Shown one piece after another: positions 53,462 through 64,000 of a DNA stretch of 64,000 bases. Both the position numbers and the translations under genes were made by a program. Where the stretch lies: contig NC_072472.1 in NCBI RefSeq assembly GCF_027596085.1, positions 19,700,680 through 19,764,679 of the forward strand. The letters are read 5' to 3'. Origin of the DNA: Anoplopoma fimbria (taxonomy: Eukaryota > Chordata > Actinopteri > Perciformes > Anoplopomatidae). Each line of letters opens with the position of its first letter. Position 1 is the first letter of the stretch. The notes beneath the pieces were generated by a model, which saw only the letters and a program-made list of their open reading frames with translations, did no database searches and had not been told where the DNA came from.

Positions 53462-55180
53462 GTGGTGAAATCATCAGGTTTTCATGAAACTGGAAAATTT
53501 GCTGTTCTGGGGCAGTTTCTTGAAGAAAAGTCATGTAAACTATGTTTACTTATACATAATCCACTTTTGAGATTTTCTTGGCCTGAAAGGTGAAAAAGCA
53601 GCCTAAGCAGTAAAGTGGTGAAAGCATCAGGTATTGATGAAAAAAAAATGAAACTGAAAAATCTGCTGATATGAGGCACATTCTTAAAGAAAGTCATGCA
53701 AATCATTTTTTGTTTCACAAAATCCACTTTTGAGCTATTCTCTGCCTGAAAGGTAAGCTAAAAAGGTGAATAGGCAGCTTCTAGAAGAAAAGTGGTAAGA
53801 GCAGAGGTATGATTAAAACAACATAAAATTGAAAAATGTGTTATTCTGAGGCACTCTTTTGTGTGTCTATTAGTGCAAGTAATCTCAGAACTAATAATTC
53901 CAAAAATATTTGTTTCATAAACTACTTTTGGGAAAAATGGGTTTTTATCCCACATCAAAGTAAACCAAAATGGTTTATTTTTGTTCTATTCAACGGACTC
54001 TGACATTGGATTACTCAAAAAGTACACAGTAAAAGTAGTTCATAAAATGTGTGCAAGTAGTGTCAGAAGTACTATGTTCAAAAATAAAAGGTTCATGAAC
54101 TACATATGGAAGAACACTTTGAAGAAAATGCCTATTCTTGTTTACTGGAATTGATTTTGACATTGGATTATTGAAAAACTACACAGTTAAAGTAATTCAT
54201 AGTATTTGTGTAAGTAGTCTAATAAGTATTTAGTCCAAAAGTATTAGATTCAAATATCCCGACTCAAAAGTTTGACAAAAAGGCTGAATCTTGGTCTCTG
54301 AAACGGACTTTGACATTGGATTATTCTAAAAGTACACAGTAAAGGTAGTTCATAGTATTTGTGCAAGTATCCAAGAAATACTTAGTAAAATTATGTCAGA
54401 CTTAAAACTACTTATTGAAGACAGGTTTATTATCCTGCATCAAAGTAAGATGAATAAAGGCTGAATTTTGGTCTCTGGAAGTGACTTTGACATTGTATAA
54501 TTCAAAAAACAAAACAGTAAAAGTCATATTATTTGTGAAAGAAAGAGTTTTTATAACACATTAAAGTTGGACAAAAAGGCTTTTTTTGGTCTCTGGAAGA
54601 GACTTTGATATTGGATTAGTCAAACAGTACGGAGCAAAGGTAGTTTATAGTATATATACAAGTAGTCTCAGAAGTAAGAAGTCCCAAAATATAAATTTCA
54701 TAAACTACTTGTAGAAGAATGGGTTTTTATCCCACATCAAAGTTAGACAAAAGGCATTTTCTAGGTCACTTGAAGGGACTTTGACATTTGATTAATCAAA
54801 AAGTACACAGTAAAAAAAGTAGTTTTTGTGCAAGTAGTCTCAGAAGTACTAAGTCCAAAAATATTAGATTAATAAACTATTTATGGAAAAAAGGGTTTTT
54901 ATACCACATCAAAATTAGACAAAGAAGGCCTTTTTTTATAAAGGCATTTTCTAGGTCACTTGAAGCGACTTTGACATTAGATTACTCAATAAGTACACTG
55001 TAAAAGAAGGAGAGGTAATCGATCCAAAAATAGCATAAACTCTAAAACTCCTTATGAAAGAAATGGTTTTCATTCCACATCAAATTTAGACAAAAAAGCC
55101 TATTGTGGTCTCCGGAAAGGACTTTAGTTCATATCATTTTTTGAATGTAGTCTAACTAGTACTTAGTCCAAATAAAAGTT
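53335..55180 (+). repeat. Diverged tandem repeat, ~120-190-bp period
   Basis: Two unit types are visible. Type 1 (53335-53860): AAACTGGAAAATTTGCT...TTCTTGAAGAAAG with GTGGTGAAATCATCAGG, about four units. Type 2 (53860-55170): GACTTTGACATTGGATTA...AAAGTACACAGTAAAAGTAG...GTGCAAGTAGTCTCAGAAGT...ATAAACTAC...CCCACATCAAAGT, with the GACTTTGACATT landmark near 53998, 54151, 54306, 54482, 54601, 54776 and 54966. Spacing is 153, 155, 176, 119, 175 and 190 bp. Units are diverged. No coding potential. Confidence 0.85.
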
Positions 55181-56280
55181 GCATATAAGACTTCTGTTTC
55201 TTAATCACAAGTACCGTAAACTCAAACACATTGGATCCTTTACTTTGAAATCCAGACCGGAAGTTTTCCTGAGAGGGATTTACGTTAGCTTTAGAGTGGA
55301 CGAATATATAATACAGTAAATTATAAACAATAATTTTTGAAGCTACCCATAGTTGTTCCATTGCATTACCATGAACGTTAGATCAATCGCACACTCTGAA
55401 CAAAGAGGCGGCTGGTTTGACCACGCAAACGCGAGATGAAGCAGCTTGACCACAGTTGAAGAACAACACGTCAACACCCACCTTGATCCATCCTCAGCAC
55501 TGGGCAAAACATCATTGACGACAGCTGAAGCACTTCCCTACCACAGTCTCGCAGATGTAGAATGAGACTATCCTCTCTAGATTGATTGCAGCACTCTGGC
55601 TAACCTGCTTGCCAGCTAATTTCAAAGCAAAAAGGACCCTTCTTCGGCCCATTCTCATTCTTTGTCAAACACATACTAATTTGACCCAAACCATAATATT
55701 TTCGGATGTGACGGGTTGGAAATGAGAACAGGGTCGGGGAACATAGGACCTTGCATAGGTCTGTTGGGACTTCACCATGTAGGTGACACAAAGAGACAGG
55801 CTTCCATGTTAAAATAAAAATCTATGCTGGTTTAAACTGTGCCAACCCCCCATCATGTGTTAAAATCTCAAGTGGGGGATTTGGTTTGAACCACAACACT
55901 GGTGCATCATTGGATGTGCCCCAGGGAGTCCCCTGTGAAACGGCCATGACGACCTCAGGACTATAAATATCAGCGTGCACATTCACATAGCGCAGTTCCA
56001 ACTGAGACATATGTTGCTAAAAAGAGGTTAAAACAACATTGGTACCCCAAGACCTAGGTAGCAGCAACAGACTCCAAATATGTTCACACACTTGGATCCT
56101 GAACGACATACAGATAACTTGCTCAGTGCTCCCCCACTTTAACCTGCAGAAGGAAGATCAAAGAAATCCCAGATTCTGCCAACATTCACTGTTTTTCCCC
56201 ACGCCGATCGCAACAAAGCAATCTACGTTGCTATGGAATGTCCAATTCACGGTGTGAGCTGCTATGACACTGTTATGTTC
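55181..56280. other. Unrecognised intergenic sequence
   Basis: Several short minus-strand frames (55791-55600, 56010-55822) are present, but no motif was recognised. It could be the 3' end or LTR of the gypsy element to its right. Confidence 0.4.
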
Positions 56281-56439
56281 CCTGATTAAGGTCCAGGGAA
56301 TGAGGTGAGTAACAAAGTAAATAACCCAGGGAAAAAGAATCATGGGCAACAGATGAATAAACAAAAATAGGAATTTATTAAATACAAACTGAAATACTAA
56401 AAAAGCAACAACTAAAAAACTACTTTACGTGTCGTGTGG

Positions 56440-56760
56440 CACCAGCAACTCCCAACAAATCAACTGCTGGTTATGGTTGTACATCAGGGCCAGGAAAACA
56501 AGAAGGTTGTGATCGGTGTACATGATCAGAGGTGATGAACTGGAGCCCACATACACTTCAAAATGCTGCAGGGCGAGCGGCATTGCTAGCGTCTCCTTCT
56601 TGATGGTGGAGTCTTTCAGCTGGTGGCTTCACACAGTAACACACAGGATGGCACACATCTCCCTCGCCCTCTTGCAACAGCACCCCACAGGCTCCTGAAG
56701 CACTAGCATCGTGAGCCGTTGGGAGCAGACGACACTGTGGCACTGCAGAGGAGAGACTTA
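56440..56760 (-). pseudogene. gypsy RNase H fragment
   Basis: HDASASGACGVLLQEGEGDVC (first catalytic Asp in DAS) is followed, after a frameshift at about 56640, by MPLALQHFEVYVGSSSSPL and MYTDHNLLVFL (YTDHN is the RNase H block ending in a catalytic Asp). Recognisable but broken. Confidence 0.75.
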
Positions 56761-58639
56761 GCAGCATAAATGCATTACAACACTTGAGGGTGGCACTAGA
56801 ATGGACACTGGGGAGACAGAGCAAAGAGAGAGCAGAGAGAAGATACAACACAGCACGTAACGGACACTTAGATGTCCTGGTGTTGCATTTATAAATTTGA
56901 ATGGGGCTCTTCTGACTATGTGTTCTTTGGGCGTGGGAATCCAGTGTTTCATCTCTTTGTCTTTTTCTGGTATATCCATTGTTACTCAATTTCTTCAGTT
57001 TTCTCGATAGATTCTGGCTCTCTTCCTCATTTTTCTGTTTTTGCTTCTCCACAATGTCCTTTTCACTTCTGACCATCACCTCTGGTCCTCCAGTCATTCC
57101 ATTTAATACAATATCCAGATTCAGGCAACATCTCTTCATCCACTCTATTCCTTACGGTTCTGACAGATATGTCACACTACATCCCATGTTTTTAATCTTC
57201 TGAGTCTGTGTACTGTTTTTCATCACAACATTCTAGTTTCCCTTCTCCATTCCCATATTTCTCATCTGGTGTTATATTGTAATTTCCCTACCTTGGTAAA
57301 GTTTCTTTCATCTCTTAAAGAGCTCTCCTGCGAGGTTCAGGGCCAGTATCAGGAACCTGATCCAGGCATACTTTATGTCTTTGGGGCAGAAAGTGATTTC
57401 GATGGAGAATTTCGATGGATCCGTTTCCATCCTCTGATAAGTTTGGCATCTGACTCTCCACTTCTAAGGGTTTGAGGCCTAGTGATCTACCAACTTATGC
57501 TTCCCATGAAATCCCGAATATCAAGACTCTGCTTCCAGGTAATATCTTTGAAAAACTGATGTTCTGTCATACACTCTGCTAATTGCCTTTGCCTAGAACT
57601 AAAAATGTGCATTCCCTTGAGACTCAGTAGGCTTGCAGGATTGCAAATATAGATGCCCGCAAGTGATCAATTGCCCCACTAGGACATGGGTTTTTCTTTT
57701 TAAACACCTCAAAAATCTTGCACATGGCTCTCAGGCCTGCTTTAAACACATCTTTCCACTCCTGATCTTGAGTCAGTGTTGGGTTCCTTAGAGACTGGTG
57801 AATATCCAAAGTTGAAGGAGGATGGGGCCCATTTCCAAGCAGACTCAATGTTAGGCTCAGGGTTTAGAAAAGGTGATTAAATCATGTCCACCAAACCCAG
57901 GTGGGTCAGTATGATTTCTCTTTCCCTCCTGACCAGCAAAGATACTCTCTTTGAAGCCACAATGGATGGCTTGAAACTCTGGTCTTAACAAGAGCCCTTA
58001 CGTCACCTTGGTGCCTCTGCAGGTTCCTCAGGTAAGTCAACATGAATGCTTTGAGTATATAGCATTCGGTGTCCTTGGTGCATGAGTTACTCTGGTAACC
58101 CCTCCAGGACGCGAGGTAACAGATTTAATTATCAGGATTGAAAATAGGACTAATATGCTTTGTGCTTAAAAATTGTATCCTCCCCTCTCTTTACAGCTCA
58201 TAAGTAGTCACCTCACAGTTGCCAAGTTTGTATGTATGTAATGTATGGAAGCTTTACCTCCAACGACAGGGGAGGGCCAGATCAATGCAAGGGCATCAAT
58301 AGTTTCAATCACTCCTTTGTCAGCTTCTAAAAACTCCAGCTTCAGTGACAAATAGCCATTGTAAGGGTAATCAACAGGACTGAGACTCCATATCTGCAAG
58401 ATTTTGTGTTGATGGCAGGTGTGTCAAGTATCTGTCGTAGAATGATCTGGACAGCAAGGCCAGTAGCTAGTAAGGCTAGAGATACTAGATACTTACTAGG
58501 ACATCAGCTATAGTGTCTTTCACTTTTTCGTCTGGATTGATGCACTTGGTAAAAAATGTTCTCACCAACTTCCTCTACTGGTTCCCACAGTTGTATCCTG
58601 ACTTCAATTGTCAATTTAATGAGGCACTTGTTGACTTTC

Positions 58640-58879
58640 TTAAGGTTTTCTTTGCCATCACAATCCTGCATAAAATGTCCATACTCCCCACACCAAATAC
58701 TCCAGATCTATATAACTAATTGCTAGTCCTTTATGGCGTTCTATTTTTCCTGTATTTTGCTTTGGCAGGGGTTTCAGGTTGTAGACTTTTTTTGTGTATG
58801 GTGGACCCACAACTGTAGCAGCTTTAAGGCTAATCATTTCAGCTTTCATGACACTGATGTCTTTTTTCCGATGTTCCAT
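58640..58879 (-). pseudogene. gypsy gag fragment with degenerate zinc knuckle
   Basis: The frame starting at 58879 (MEHRKKDISVMKAEMISLKA) is basic and helical. In the neighbouring frame SIWCGEYGHFMQDC fits CX2CX4HX4C except that the first Cys is Ser. A single-base change in frame separates the two parts. Confidence 0.6.
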
Positions 58880-58914
58880 TTCAGAATTTACTTTAGTGTC
58901 AAAAGGGTTATTCC

Positions 58915-59352
58915 ACGACCCTCATCCCTTCATCCCCTACCCTACATCCCTTCATCCCCTTCATCCCTTCATCCCACTACCCACATCCCTTCATCCCCTA
59001 CCCTACATCCCTTCATCCCCTACCCTACATCCCTTCATCCCCTACCTACATCCCTTCATCCCCTACCCTACATCCCTTCATCCCCCTACCCTACATCCCT
59101 TCATCCCCTACCCTACATCCCTTCATCCCACTACCCACATCCCTTCATCCCCTACCCTACATCCCTTCATCCCTTCATCCCTTCATCCCCTACCTACACC
59201 CCTTCATCCCCTACCCTACATCCCTTCATCCCACTACCTACATCCCTTCATCCCCTACCCTACATCCCTTCATCCCACTACCTACATCCCTTCATCCCCT
59301 ACCCACATCCCTTCATCCCCTACCCTACATCCCTTCATCCCACGACCCTCAT
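58915..59352 (+). repeat. 22-bp minisatellite (CCCTTCATCCCCTACCCTACAT)
   Basis: About twenty units of the type ATCCCTTCATCCCCTACCCT with variants (CCACTACCC, CTACCTA, extra CTTCATCC). Because the unit is not a multiple of three, overlapping + frames both stay open over it (58733-59413 and 58794-59402), yielding HPFIPYPTSLHP-type peptides. I regard these as artefacts, not genes. Confidence 0.95.
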
Positions 59353-59417
59353 CCCTTCCCTCAACCACCTTTCGCTCCCGAAGTCCTTCCCTCTCATTCT
59401 AACATGCAATTAACCAT

Positions 59418-60877
59418 TTGAATCTCATATCATTATTAGCGTGGTCTTTGTTAGTGAATGACTTAATGTTGGAGCTCATGAAGAAACAGAACGTCAGTAC
59501 CTCCTTGTGTATAGTGAAAATAAACCCTAAACCTAAATTAAATTACAACTCATTTGAAAGCCTTGTTCTTAGTCTTTCAAACCCGACCTGGAAAGCATTA
59601 CAGCCAATTATATTTGTTATAGTGTACCGCGCACCAGGTCCGTATGCTGAAGTCCTATTTGAATTTTCAGAGTTCTTGTAAAGTTTAGTACTCAAAACAG
59701 ATAAAGTAATTATGTAGGTGGTTTAATATTCATGTGGATGTGTATAATGATAGCCTTAGTACTGCGTTTAGTTCATTATTAGATTCTATTGGCTTCTGTC
59801 AGTGTGTACATAAACCCACTCACTGTTTTAACCATACCCTCGACCTTGTTCTGGTATATGGCATTGAAATAGAACATGTAATAGTCTTTCCACAGAACCC
59901 TCTTTTATTGGACCATTACTTAATAACTTTTGGATTTTCTTCTACCGGAGTGTACGCCATTAGGCAAAAGTTTCTACACTAGATGTTTATCTGATAATGC
60001 TGTAGCTAAATCTAAAGAAGCAATTCCATCAGCGTTTATTTCATTACCATTGCTCAATACAACAGAGGACTCCTACGCCAACTTTAATCCGTCTCAGATT
60101 GACCATCTTGTTGATAGTGCTGCAGGCTCACTGCGAATGACACTAGACTCTATAGCTCCTCTAAAAAAGAAGCTAATAAAACTAAAGAGTTTGCTCCATG
60201 GTACAACCATCAAACCCATGAATTAAAGCAAACATCAAACATTTAAAGCAAAACTTGAAAGGATATGGCACTCCACCAATTTGGAAGAATCGTGGTTAGT
60301 CTGGCGAGACAGTCTTAAGATATATAAGAAGGCCTTCTGGAATGCCAGAGCAGCCTATTATTCAACATTAATAGAGAAAAATAACAATAATCCCAGGTTT
60401 CTCTTCAGCACTGTAGCCAGGCTGACAGAGAGTCACAGCTCTGTTGAGCCGTGTATTCTTATACCTCAGTAGTAGTGACTTGATGAACTTCTTTAATGAT
60501 AAGATTCTAACTATTAGAGACTACATTAATAATCCCCTGCCCTCAAGGAGTACCGATCTATCCTCAAATATAGTAACTTTAGAAACAGCTGTAGATCCTG
60601 AGATGGCTTTTCTCCCATCGACTGGACCATCTAATTGGCATTAAAGGAACCGCACTTAGCTGGTTTAAGTCGTATTTATCAGACCGATCTCAGTTTGTAT
60701 AAGAAACCTTAAAGAAAACCAAAGTCAGTCACGGAGTTCCACAAGGGTCTTTTCTTGGACCAATTTTATTCACCTTATATATGCTTCATTTAGGGAATAT
60801 TATCAGAAAACACTTCATAAACTTTCATTGTTATACAGATGATACCCAATTATATCCATTGATTAAGCCAGACGAAA
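59418..60877 (+). mobile_element. L2-type LINE: endonuclease end, linker and RT remnant
   Basis: The plus strand encodes VIVYRAPGPYAEVLFEFSEF and CVHKPTHCFNHTLDLVLVYG (end of APE endonuclease), LLDHYLITF, a linker ending [20 protein letters not shown] and [13 protein letters not shown], then TALSWFKSYLSDRSQF-like sequence, SHGVPQGSFLGPILFTLYM and YTDDTQLYPLIKPDE. The RT fingers/palm part between GAGATGGCTTTTCTCCCAT (about 60600-60620) and GGCATTAAAGG (60638) is deleted, while YxDD remains as YTDD. Homology resumes after the TIR element at 61474. Confidence 0.85.
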
Positions 60878-61473
60878 GAGGTCCTCTTATGCTATTTTCT
60901 GGGTGCATATTTTTATCTCAAGTTACAGTTACAACATGTTTATATGCGTTAATGCTCATAATCCACCTTGTTTTCTCATCCTGGCTGTCCTGCAGCACCT
61001 CTTCTCACCCTCTCTCTGAAAGGCTCTGTTGTATCGCTTGCTCCTCCCTCCAGAAAGGAAAGTCTGCCCTGATTGGTCAGCTAGCCCGCTCTGTTGTGAT
61101 TGGTCAACGTTTTGCATGCGTCGGAAATGTCCCGCCCCCTTACAAACAGAATTCAGCCCCGTAATTAAGTTTTCGTTGTACTGCTCTGGCAAAGTGTTAA
61201 AAATGAAATGTAGCCACTTTTTCTTCATTTCATCTGCCTTCGGAAGTCCAAACAAAGAACATTTCTCCTCGCAGAGCAGAGCACAGTGTTTTCTCGACAT
61301 GACGGCCTCAAAAAAACCACTTCCTCCGGAGCTCCAGCTCCGTCTCTCTCTTTTGTTGTTTGAGGGAGGGCCAAACTAGCCGGAAGGAGTTTTACACGAC
61401 CTTTTACATGTAAAAAATATATATAACACACTAAACGAGAGGGACAAAGTGGAAAGCATAATAGGGCCACTTT
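60878..61473. mobile_element. Short TIR element (MITE-like), copy 2, inside L2
   Basis: Ends AGGTCCTCTTATGCTATTTT and (inverted) AGTGGCCCTATTATGCTTTC. Shares TTTTTATCTCAAGTTACAGT, the two ATTGGTCA motifs and CTCCAGCTCCGTCTCTCTCT with copy 1. It retains a central ~190 bp (61115-61310) missing from copy 1. Both flanks are L2. Confidence 0.8.
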
Positions 61474-62396
61474 AAGACTTATCTTAAGGAACATATAGTT
61501 CCATATTTCCCAGCTAGAGAGCTCCCTGAATGCAGGGTTACCTGTGGTCACTAGATTTTAAAAAAGTAGGATGGGAGCCAGAGCCTTCAGTTAATAAGCT
61601 CCTCTTCTGTTGAACCAACTTCCAGTTTCAGTCCGGGGGGCAGACACACTCACCACTTTTAAGAGCAGGCTTGAGACCTTCCTTTTTGATAACACTTATA
61701 GTTAGGGCTGGTTCAGGTTTGCGTTGGGTCCAGCCCCTAGATATGCTGCCATAGGCCTAGACCACCAGGGGACTACCTAGGATACACTGAGCTCCTCTCT
61801 CTCCTTCTCTCTCTCCATCTTTATGTAATAATGTCCTATTTATGAACATTACTCCTGGTTATATCTGGACCGTGGCCGTGCCTCCTGCCGTGGCCCTGCT
61901 GACACCCACTGCTACTACCATTATTATTGTTAGTCACATTACTATTACTATTGTCTCTACCATTATGCTTATTGACTTTGCTTCTTCCCTGGAGTCTTTG
62001 TGCTTTCTCGCCTCACAGGTTTCCATGAATCGTGGTTGTACCTGGACTGTGGTCATGCCTCCTGCCGTGGCCCGGCTGACACCCCCTGCTACTACCATTA
62101 TTATTATTAGTCACATTACTATTCCCTATACCATTACTGCTCTTATCATTATAATATTTCTTTATTGCTGCTGTTATTATAAGTAGTCTTAATTTTTTCC
62201 TTTGTAACTCTGCTTACTACTCTTATTATATGAATAATTTATGTCATATACATTGACTATGTTGTAACTCTGTACCGATGTGAGGGTCCCAGGACAGAGG
62301 ATGTCGCATGTGTACAGATTGTAAAGCCCACAGAGACAAATTTGTAATTTGTGATTTTGGGCAATACAAAATACATTTAATTTAATTTAATTGAAT
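61474..62396 (+). mobile_element. L2-type LINE, C-terminal end and 3' UTR with tail
   Basis: The sequence after the TIR element continues L2: TTCAGTCCGGGGGGCAGACA and AGACCTTCCTTTTTGATAAC near the ORF2 end, then the 3' UTR with two ~185-bp direct copies (61860-61930 and 62027-62105, TGGACCGTGGCCGTGCCTCC / TGGACTGTGGTCATGCCTCC), then the tail TTTGTGATTTTGGGCAATAC with (AATTT)n/(AATTG)n to 62396. Confidence 0.83.
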
Positions 62397-63059
62397 TATG
62401 CATCTTATCAATAATTGGCTACTTCCCACATATATTAAATACAACAAAGCTGATGTAAATCAGGTTACTGCGTGTATATCTCTCAGGCAGCTGTCAATCA
62501 AACGCAATTGTGTACATTATTATTATATATATACATTCCATACAGATAATCCCACCATGGCCGTTAATCACTAATACATAAACTAGGATATTATATCATG
62601 AAACTGTCTAAGTGAAATGGGGCCATCTGGATAGAGCAGTGCTCATAGGCAAAGCATAAATGAATAACTACGGAGCCACTATACGGTTATATTTGTTTTG
62701 GTATATGTGCTCCTTGTCTGCAAAAGCCAGCATAAATCATGCGTGTGTGTCAATAAGTAAGTCAGTAAGTATAAGTAAGCGTTTGAAAGTACATAACAAA
62801 ACAGGTGTGTGTGTATGCGAACGTCTGGATGTACAATCAATGTAAGGCCAACATAAGCCAGATGGTACTTGTGTGTGCATGTCAGACAACAGGTGTGTGT
62901 GTGTGTCTCTAACAGTGTGTGATAACAGGCCTCCTGCATACACAGCAAGGTCGGCACCTCCGGAAGGGAGAAACTCTGGGTTACATTTATACTTGTTTTT
63001 TGTCTTTTTAGTTAATTGTTTTCTCTATCACCTCGGTGCTAACGTCGTGTCACCCTAGT
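62397..63059. other. Intergenic sequence without recognised genes
   Basis: Short (AAGT)n run at about 62755-62778 and short (GT)n runs (62895-62906). No other signal. Confidence 0.45.
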
Positions 63060-63600
63060 AATTTGTGACCAAGGAATTAGAATTTTGATTTGCATCATTC
63101 TCGGCTCTTCCAACATAGACAATACAGACCGTTTATTAAATGCTCGACCAGAGAGGAGAACATTTAAGATCCCTGTTACTGCACAATAAGTGGGGCCTTT
63201 AACGCAATTCCTTGAGCTGGACTGGGACACTCTGACCATATTGTGGTCCACCTGATTTATGCGTACAGGCAGAAATTAAAGCTCTGCCAGCCTGTTGTGA
63301 GGAAATCAACAGTGGATCAGTGAAGCTATTGAGGATCTTCTGGCATGTTTAGGCTGTACAAACTGGGATGTCTTCAGTACTTCTAACAACAGTCTTTATG
63401 GGTACACGGAGGCTGTGACATCATACATCAGCTTATGTGAAGACAGCTGTGTGCCATCATGCACCAGGGTGAGTTATGTCCTCAAGCATCATCCCCGTCC
63501 TCAAAAAAACAAGGATCACAGGACTTAATGAAGTTAAGTCTACTTATACCTGGTCATCCCATCAAGCACTGTTCGTCTCCATTTTCTAGAAGACAGAACG
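63060..63600 (+). mobile_element. LINE endonuclease/linker remnant
   Basis: Over several frames the plus strand reads TLTILWSTLIYAYRQKLKLC-like sequence (DHI..VHLIYAYRQKLKLCQ around 63230-63285) and YGYTEAVTSYISLCEDSCVP (63398-63460), which parallel [16 protein letters not shown] and [18 protein letters not shown] of the LINE in rexo2 intron 3. Heavily decayed. Confidence 0.6.
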
Positions 63601-63654
63601 TGTTTCGTGTGACAGCTCAGAACATTAGATAGTTTAAACAAAAAGTAACTCACC

Positions 63655-64000
63655 ATGGATCCCGAACTGCAGCTCAACCCATCAGATTCAGGTGACGATC
63701 TATTCGGCAGCGATTCTCCATCAGTTCCGTCAACCCGACATCAGTCCGATCACAGCCAAACTTTCCAACAAAGCCGCTTGCGCTTCACAGTTCACATTCC
63801 CCGGTGTCGCCGGCTCCTGCATCCAAACCCACGAACGAGATCCCTCCAACTCCGACCCGATCTCGGGCGTCCTCTCAACCATCGGCGAGGCCCAGGACCT
63901 GCGGCCACCACAGCCACTGCAGACGCGGAAGCCGGCTCGACCGCTCTCCTCACCACCCGCCTCCCTCACGCTCAACCCCCAATAGCCCTCCACGGCGCGC
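63655..64000 (+). CDS. Open frame with strong start context, running off the window
   Basis: An ATG at 63655 in the context CACCATGG opens a frame of at least 115 codons that is still open at 64000. It begins MDPELQLNPSDSGDDLFGSD, an acidic Ser/Asp-rich N terminus, and becomes Arg/Pro/Ala-rich (PGPAATTATADAEAGS). The DNA here is CpG- and GC-rich, unlike the preceding 20 kb. I do not recognise the protein. An alternative + frame (63692-63985) is also open, and GC-rich DNA favours chance frames, so a real gene is not proven. It may be a gag/ORF1 of another retroelement, since MDP... starts are common there, or the first exon of a host gene. Confidence 0.35.
   Translation, partial: MDPELQLNPSDSGDDLFGSDSPSVPSTRHQSDHSQTFQQSRLRFTVHIPRCRRLLHPNPRTRSLQLRPDLGRPLNHRRGPGPAATTATADAEAGSTALLTTRLPHAQPPIALHGA

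Larger units (their letters stand above)
56290..58880 (-). mobile_element. Degenerate Ty3/gypsy-like retrotransposon
   Basis: Minus-strand blocks in the expected order: a gag-like stretch (58879 onward, KVYNLKPLPKQNTGKIERHK) leading to a knuckle-like WCGEYGHFMQDCDGKENLKK at about 58706-58650; protease-flanking sequence (58400-58208, YNGYLSLKLEFLEADKGV); then RNase H (HDASASGACGVLLQEGEGDV at about 56715, and after a frame change ALQHFEVYVGSSSSPLIMYT). About 1.5 kb between protease and RNase H should hold RT, but only short unrecognised frames remain. No LTR pair was identified. Confidence 0.65.

Noticed and set aside
56558..57139. 193-residue minus-strand open frame as a host gene
   Set aside because: Its C-terminal third is gypsy RNase H in a shifting frame, and the rest is unrecognised; treated as part of the retroelement relic.
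58915..59352. Possible CRISPR-like array
   Set aside because: Units are contiguous without unique spacers, and the genome is eukaryotic; it is a minisatellite. The (TATC)n at 51357 is likewise a simple repeat.
58733..59413. 226-residue open frame
   Set aside because: It is produced by the 22-bp minisatellite; a second frame is equally open and the peptide is pure repeat.

Overview
The window looks like nuclear DNA of a ray-finned fish, probably a percomorph teleost. The evidence is two vertebrate genes with GT/AG introns and a dense load of typical fish transposons: Tc1-like DNA elements, L2/jockey-type LINEs, BEL/Pao and Ty3/gypsy LTR elements, tRNA-derived SINEs and short TIR elements. There are no bacterial or plasmid features.

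Two host genes lie head-to-tail on the + strand. (1) The 3' part of angiomotin (amot) runs from 5848 to 38188. It has ten coding exons whose splice phases all agree, giving 683 codons plus stop. It covers a His/Pro/Gln-rich segment, the angiomotin coiled-coil domain, the angiomotin C-terminal domain and a terminal EILI PDZ-binding motif. Upstream exons lie outside the window. (2) A complete rexo2 (mitochondrial/cytosolic DEDDh oligoribonuclease) runs from 46735 to 53163 in seven exons. It encodes 266 residues from the upstream ATG, which adds a presequence-like N terminus, or 202 from an internal ATG.

Layout. 1-5486: a truncated Tc1-like element beside a degenerate BEL/Pao retrotransposon, then a LINE split by a second Tc1-like element. 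5848-38188: amot; its long introns hold SINEs, a Ty3/gypsy element with a nested insertion, a 1.8-kb TIR element, a Tc1-like element, LINE pieces, arrays of a ~60-bp GGGCCC-containing unit, and an antisense retrocopy of a myosin regulatory light chain. 38189-46734: intergenic, with a LINE-like 3' region broken up by a short TIR element and a Tc1-like element, plus an L2 3' end. 46735-53163: rexo2, with a LINE in intron 3 and an L2/Tc1/microsatellite composite in intron 5. 53164-55180: a diverged tandem repeat that begins within the rexo2 3' UTR. 55180-58900: unrecognised sequence, then a degenerate Ty3/gypsy element. 58915-59350: a 22-bp minisatellite. 59418-62396: an L2 element interrupted by a second copy of the short TIR element. 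63060-63600: a LINE remnant. 63655-64000: a CpG-rich open frame that starts in a strong Kozak context and runs off the window.

The two genes have no evident joint function: amot is a Hippo/YAP and junction scaffold, rexo2 degrades very short RNAs. I found no convincing new biological system. The most unusual material is the nesting of mobile elements with base-level breakpoints, two unnamed repeat families, the array in the rexo2 3' UTR, and the open frame at the right edge. Family names rest on recognition by eye; no database search was run.
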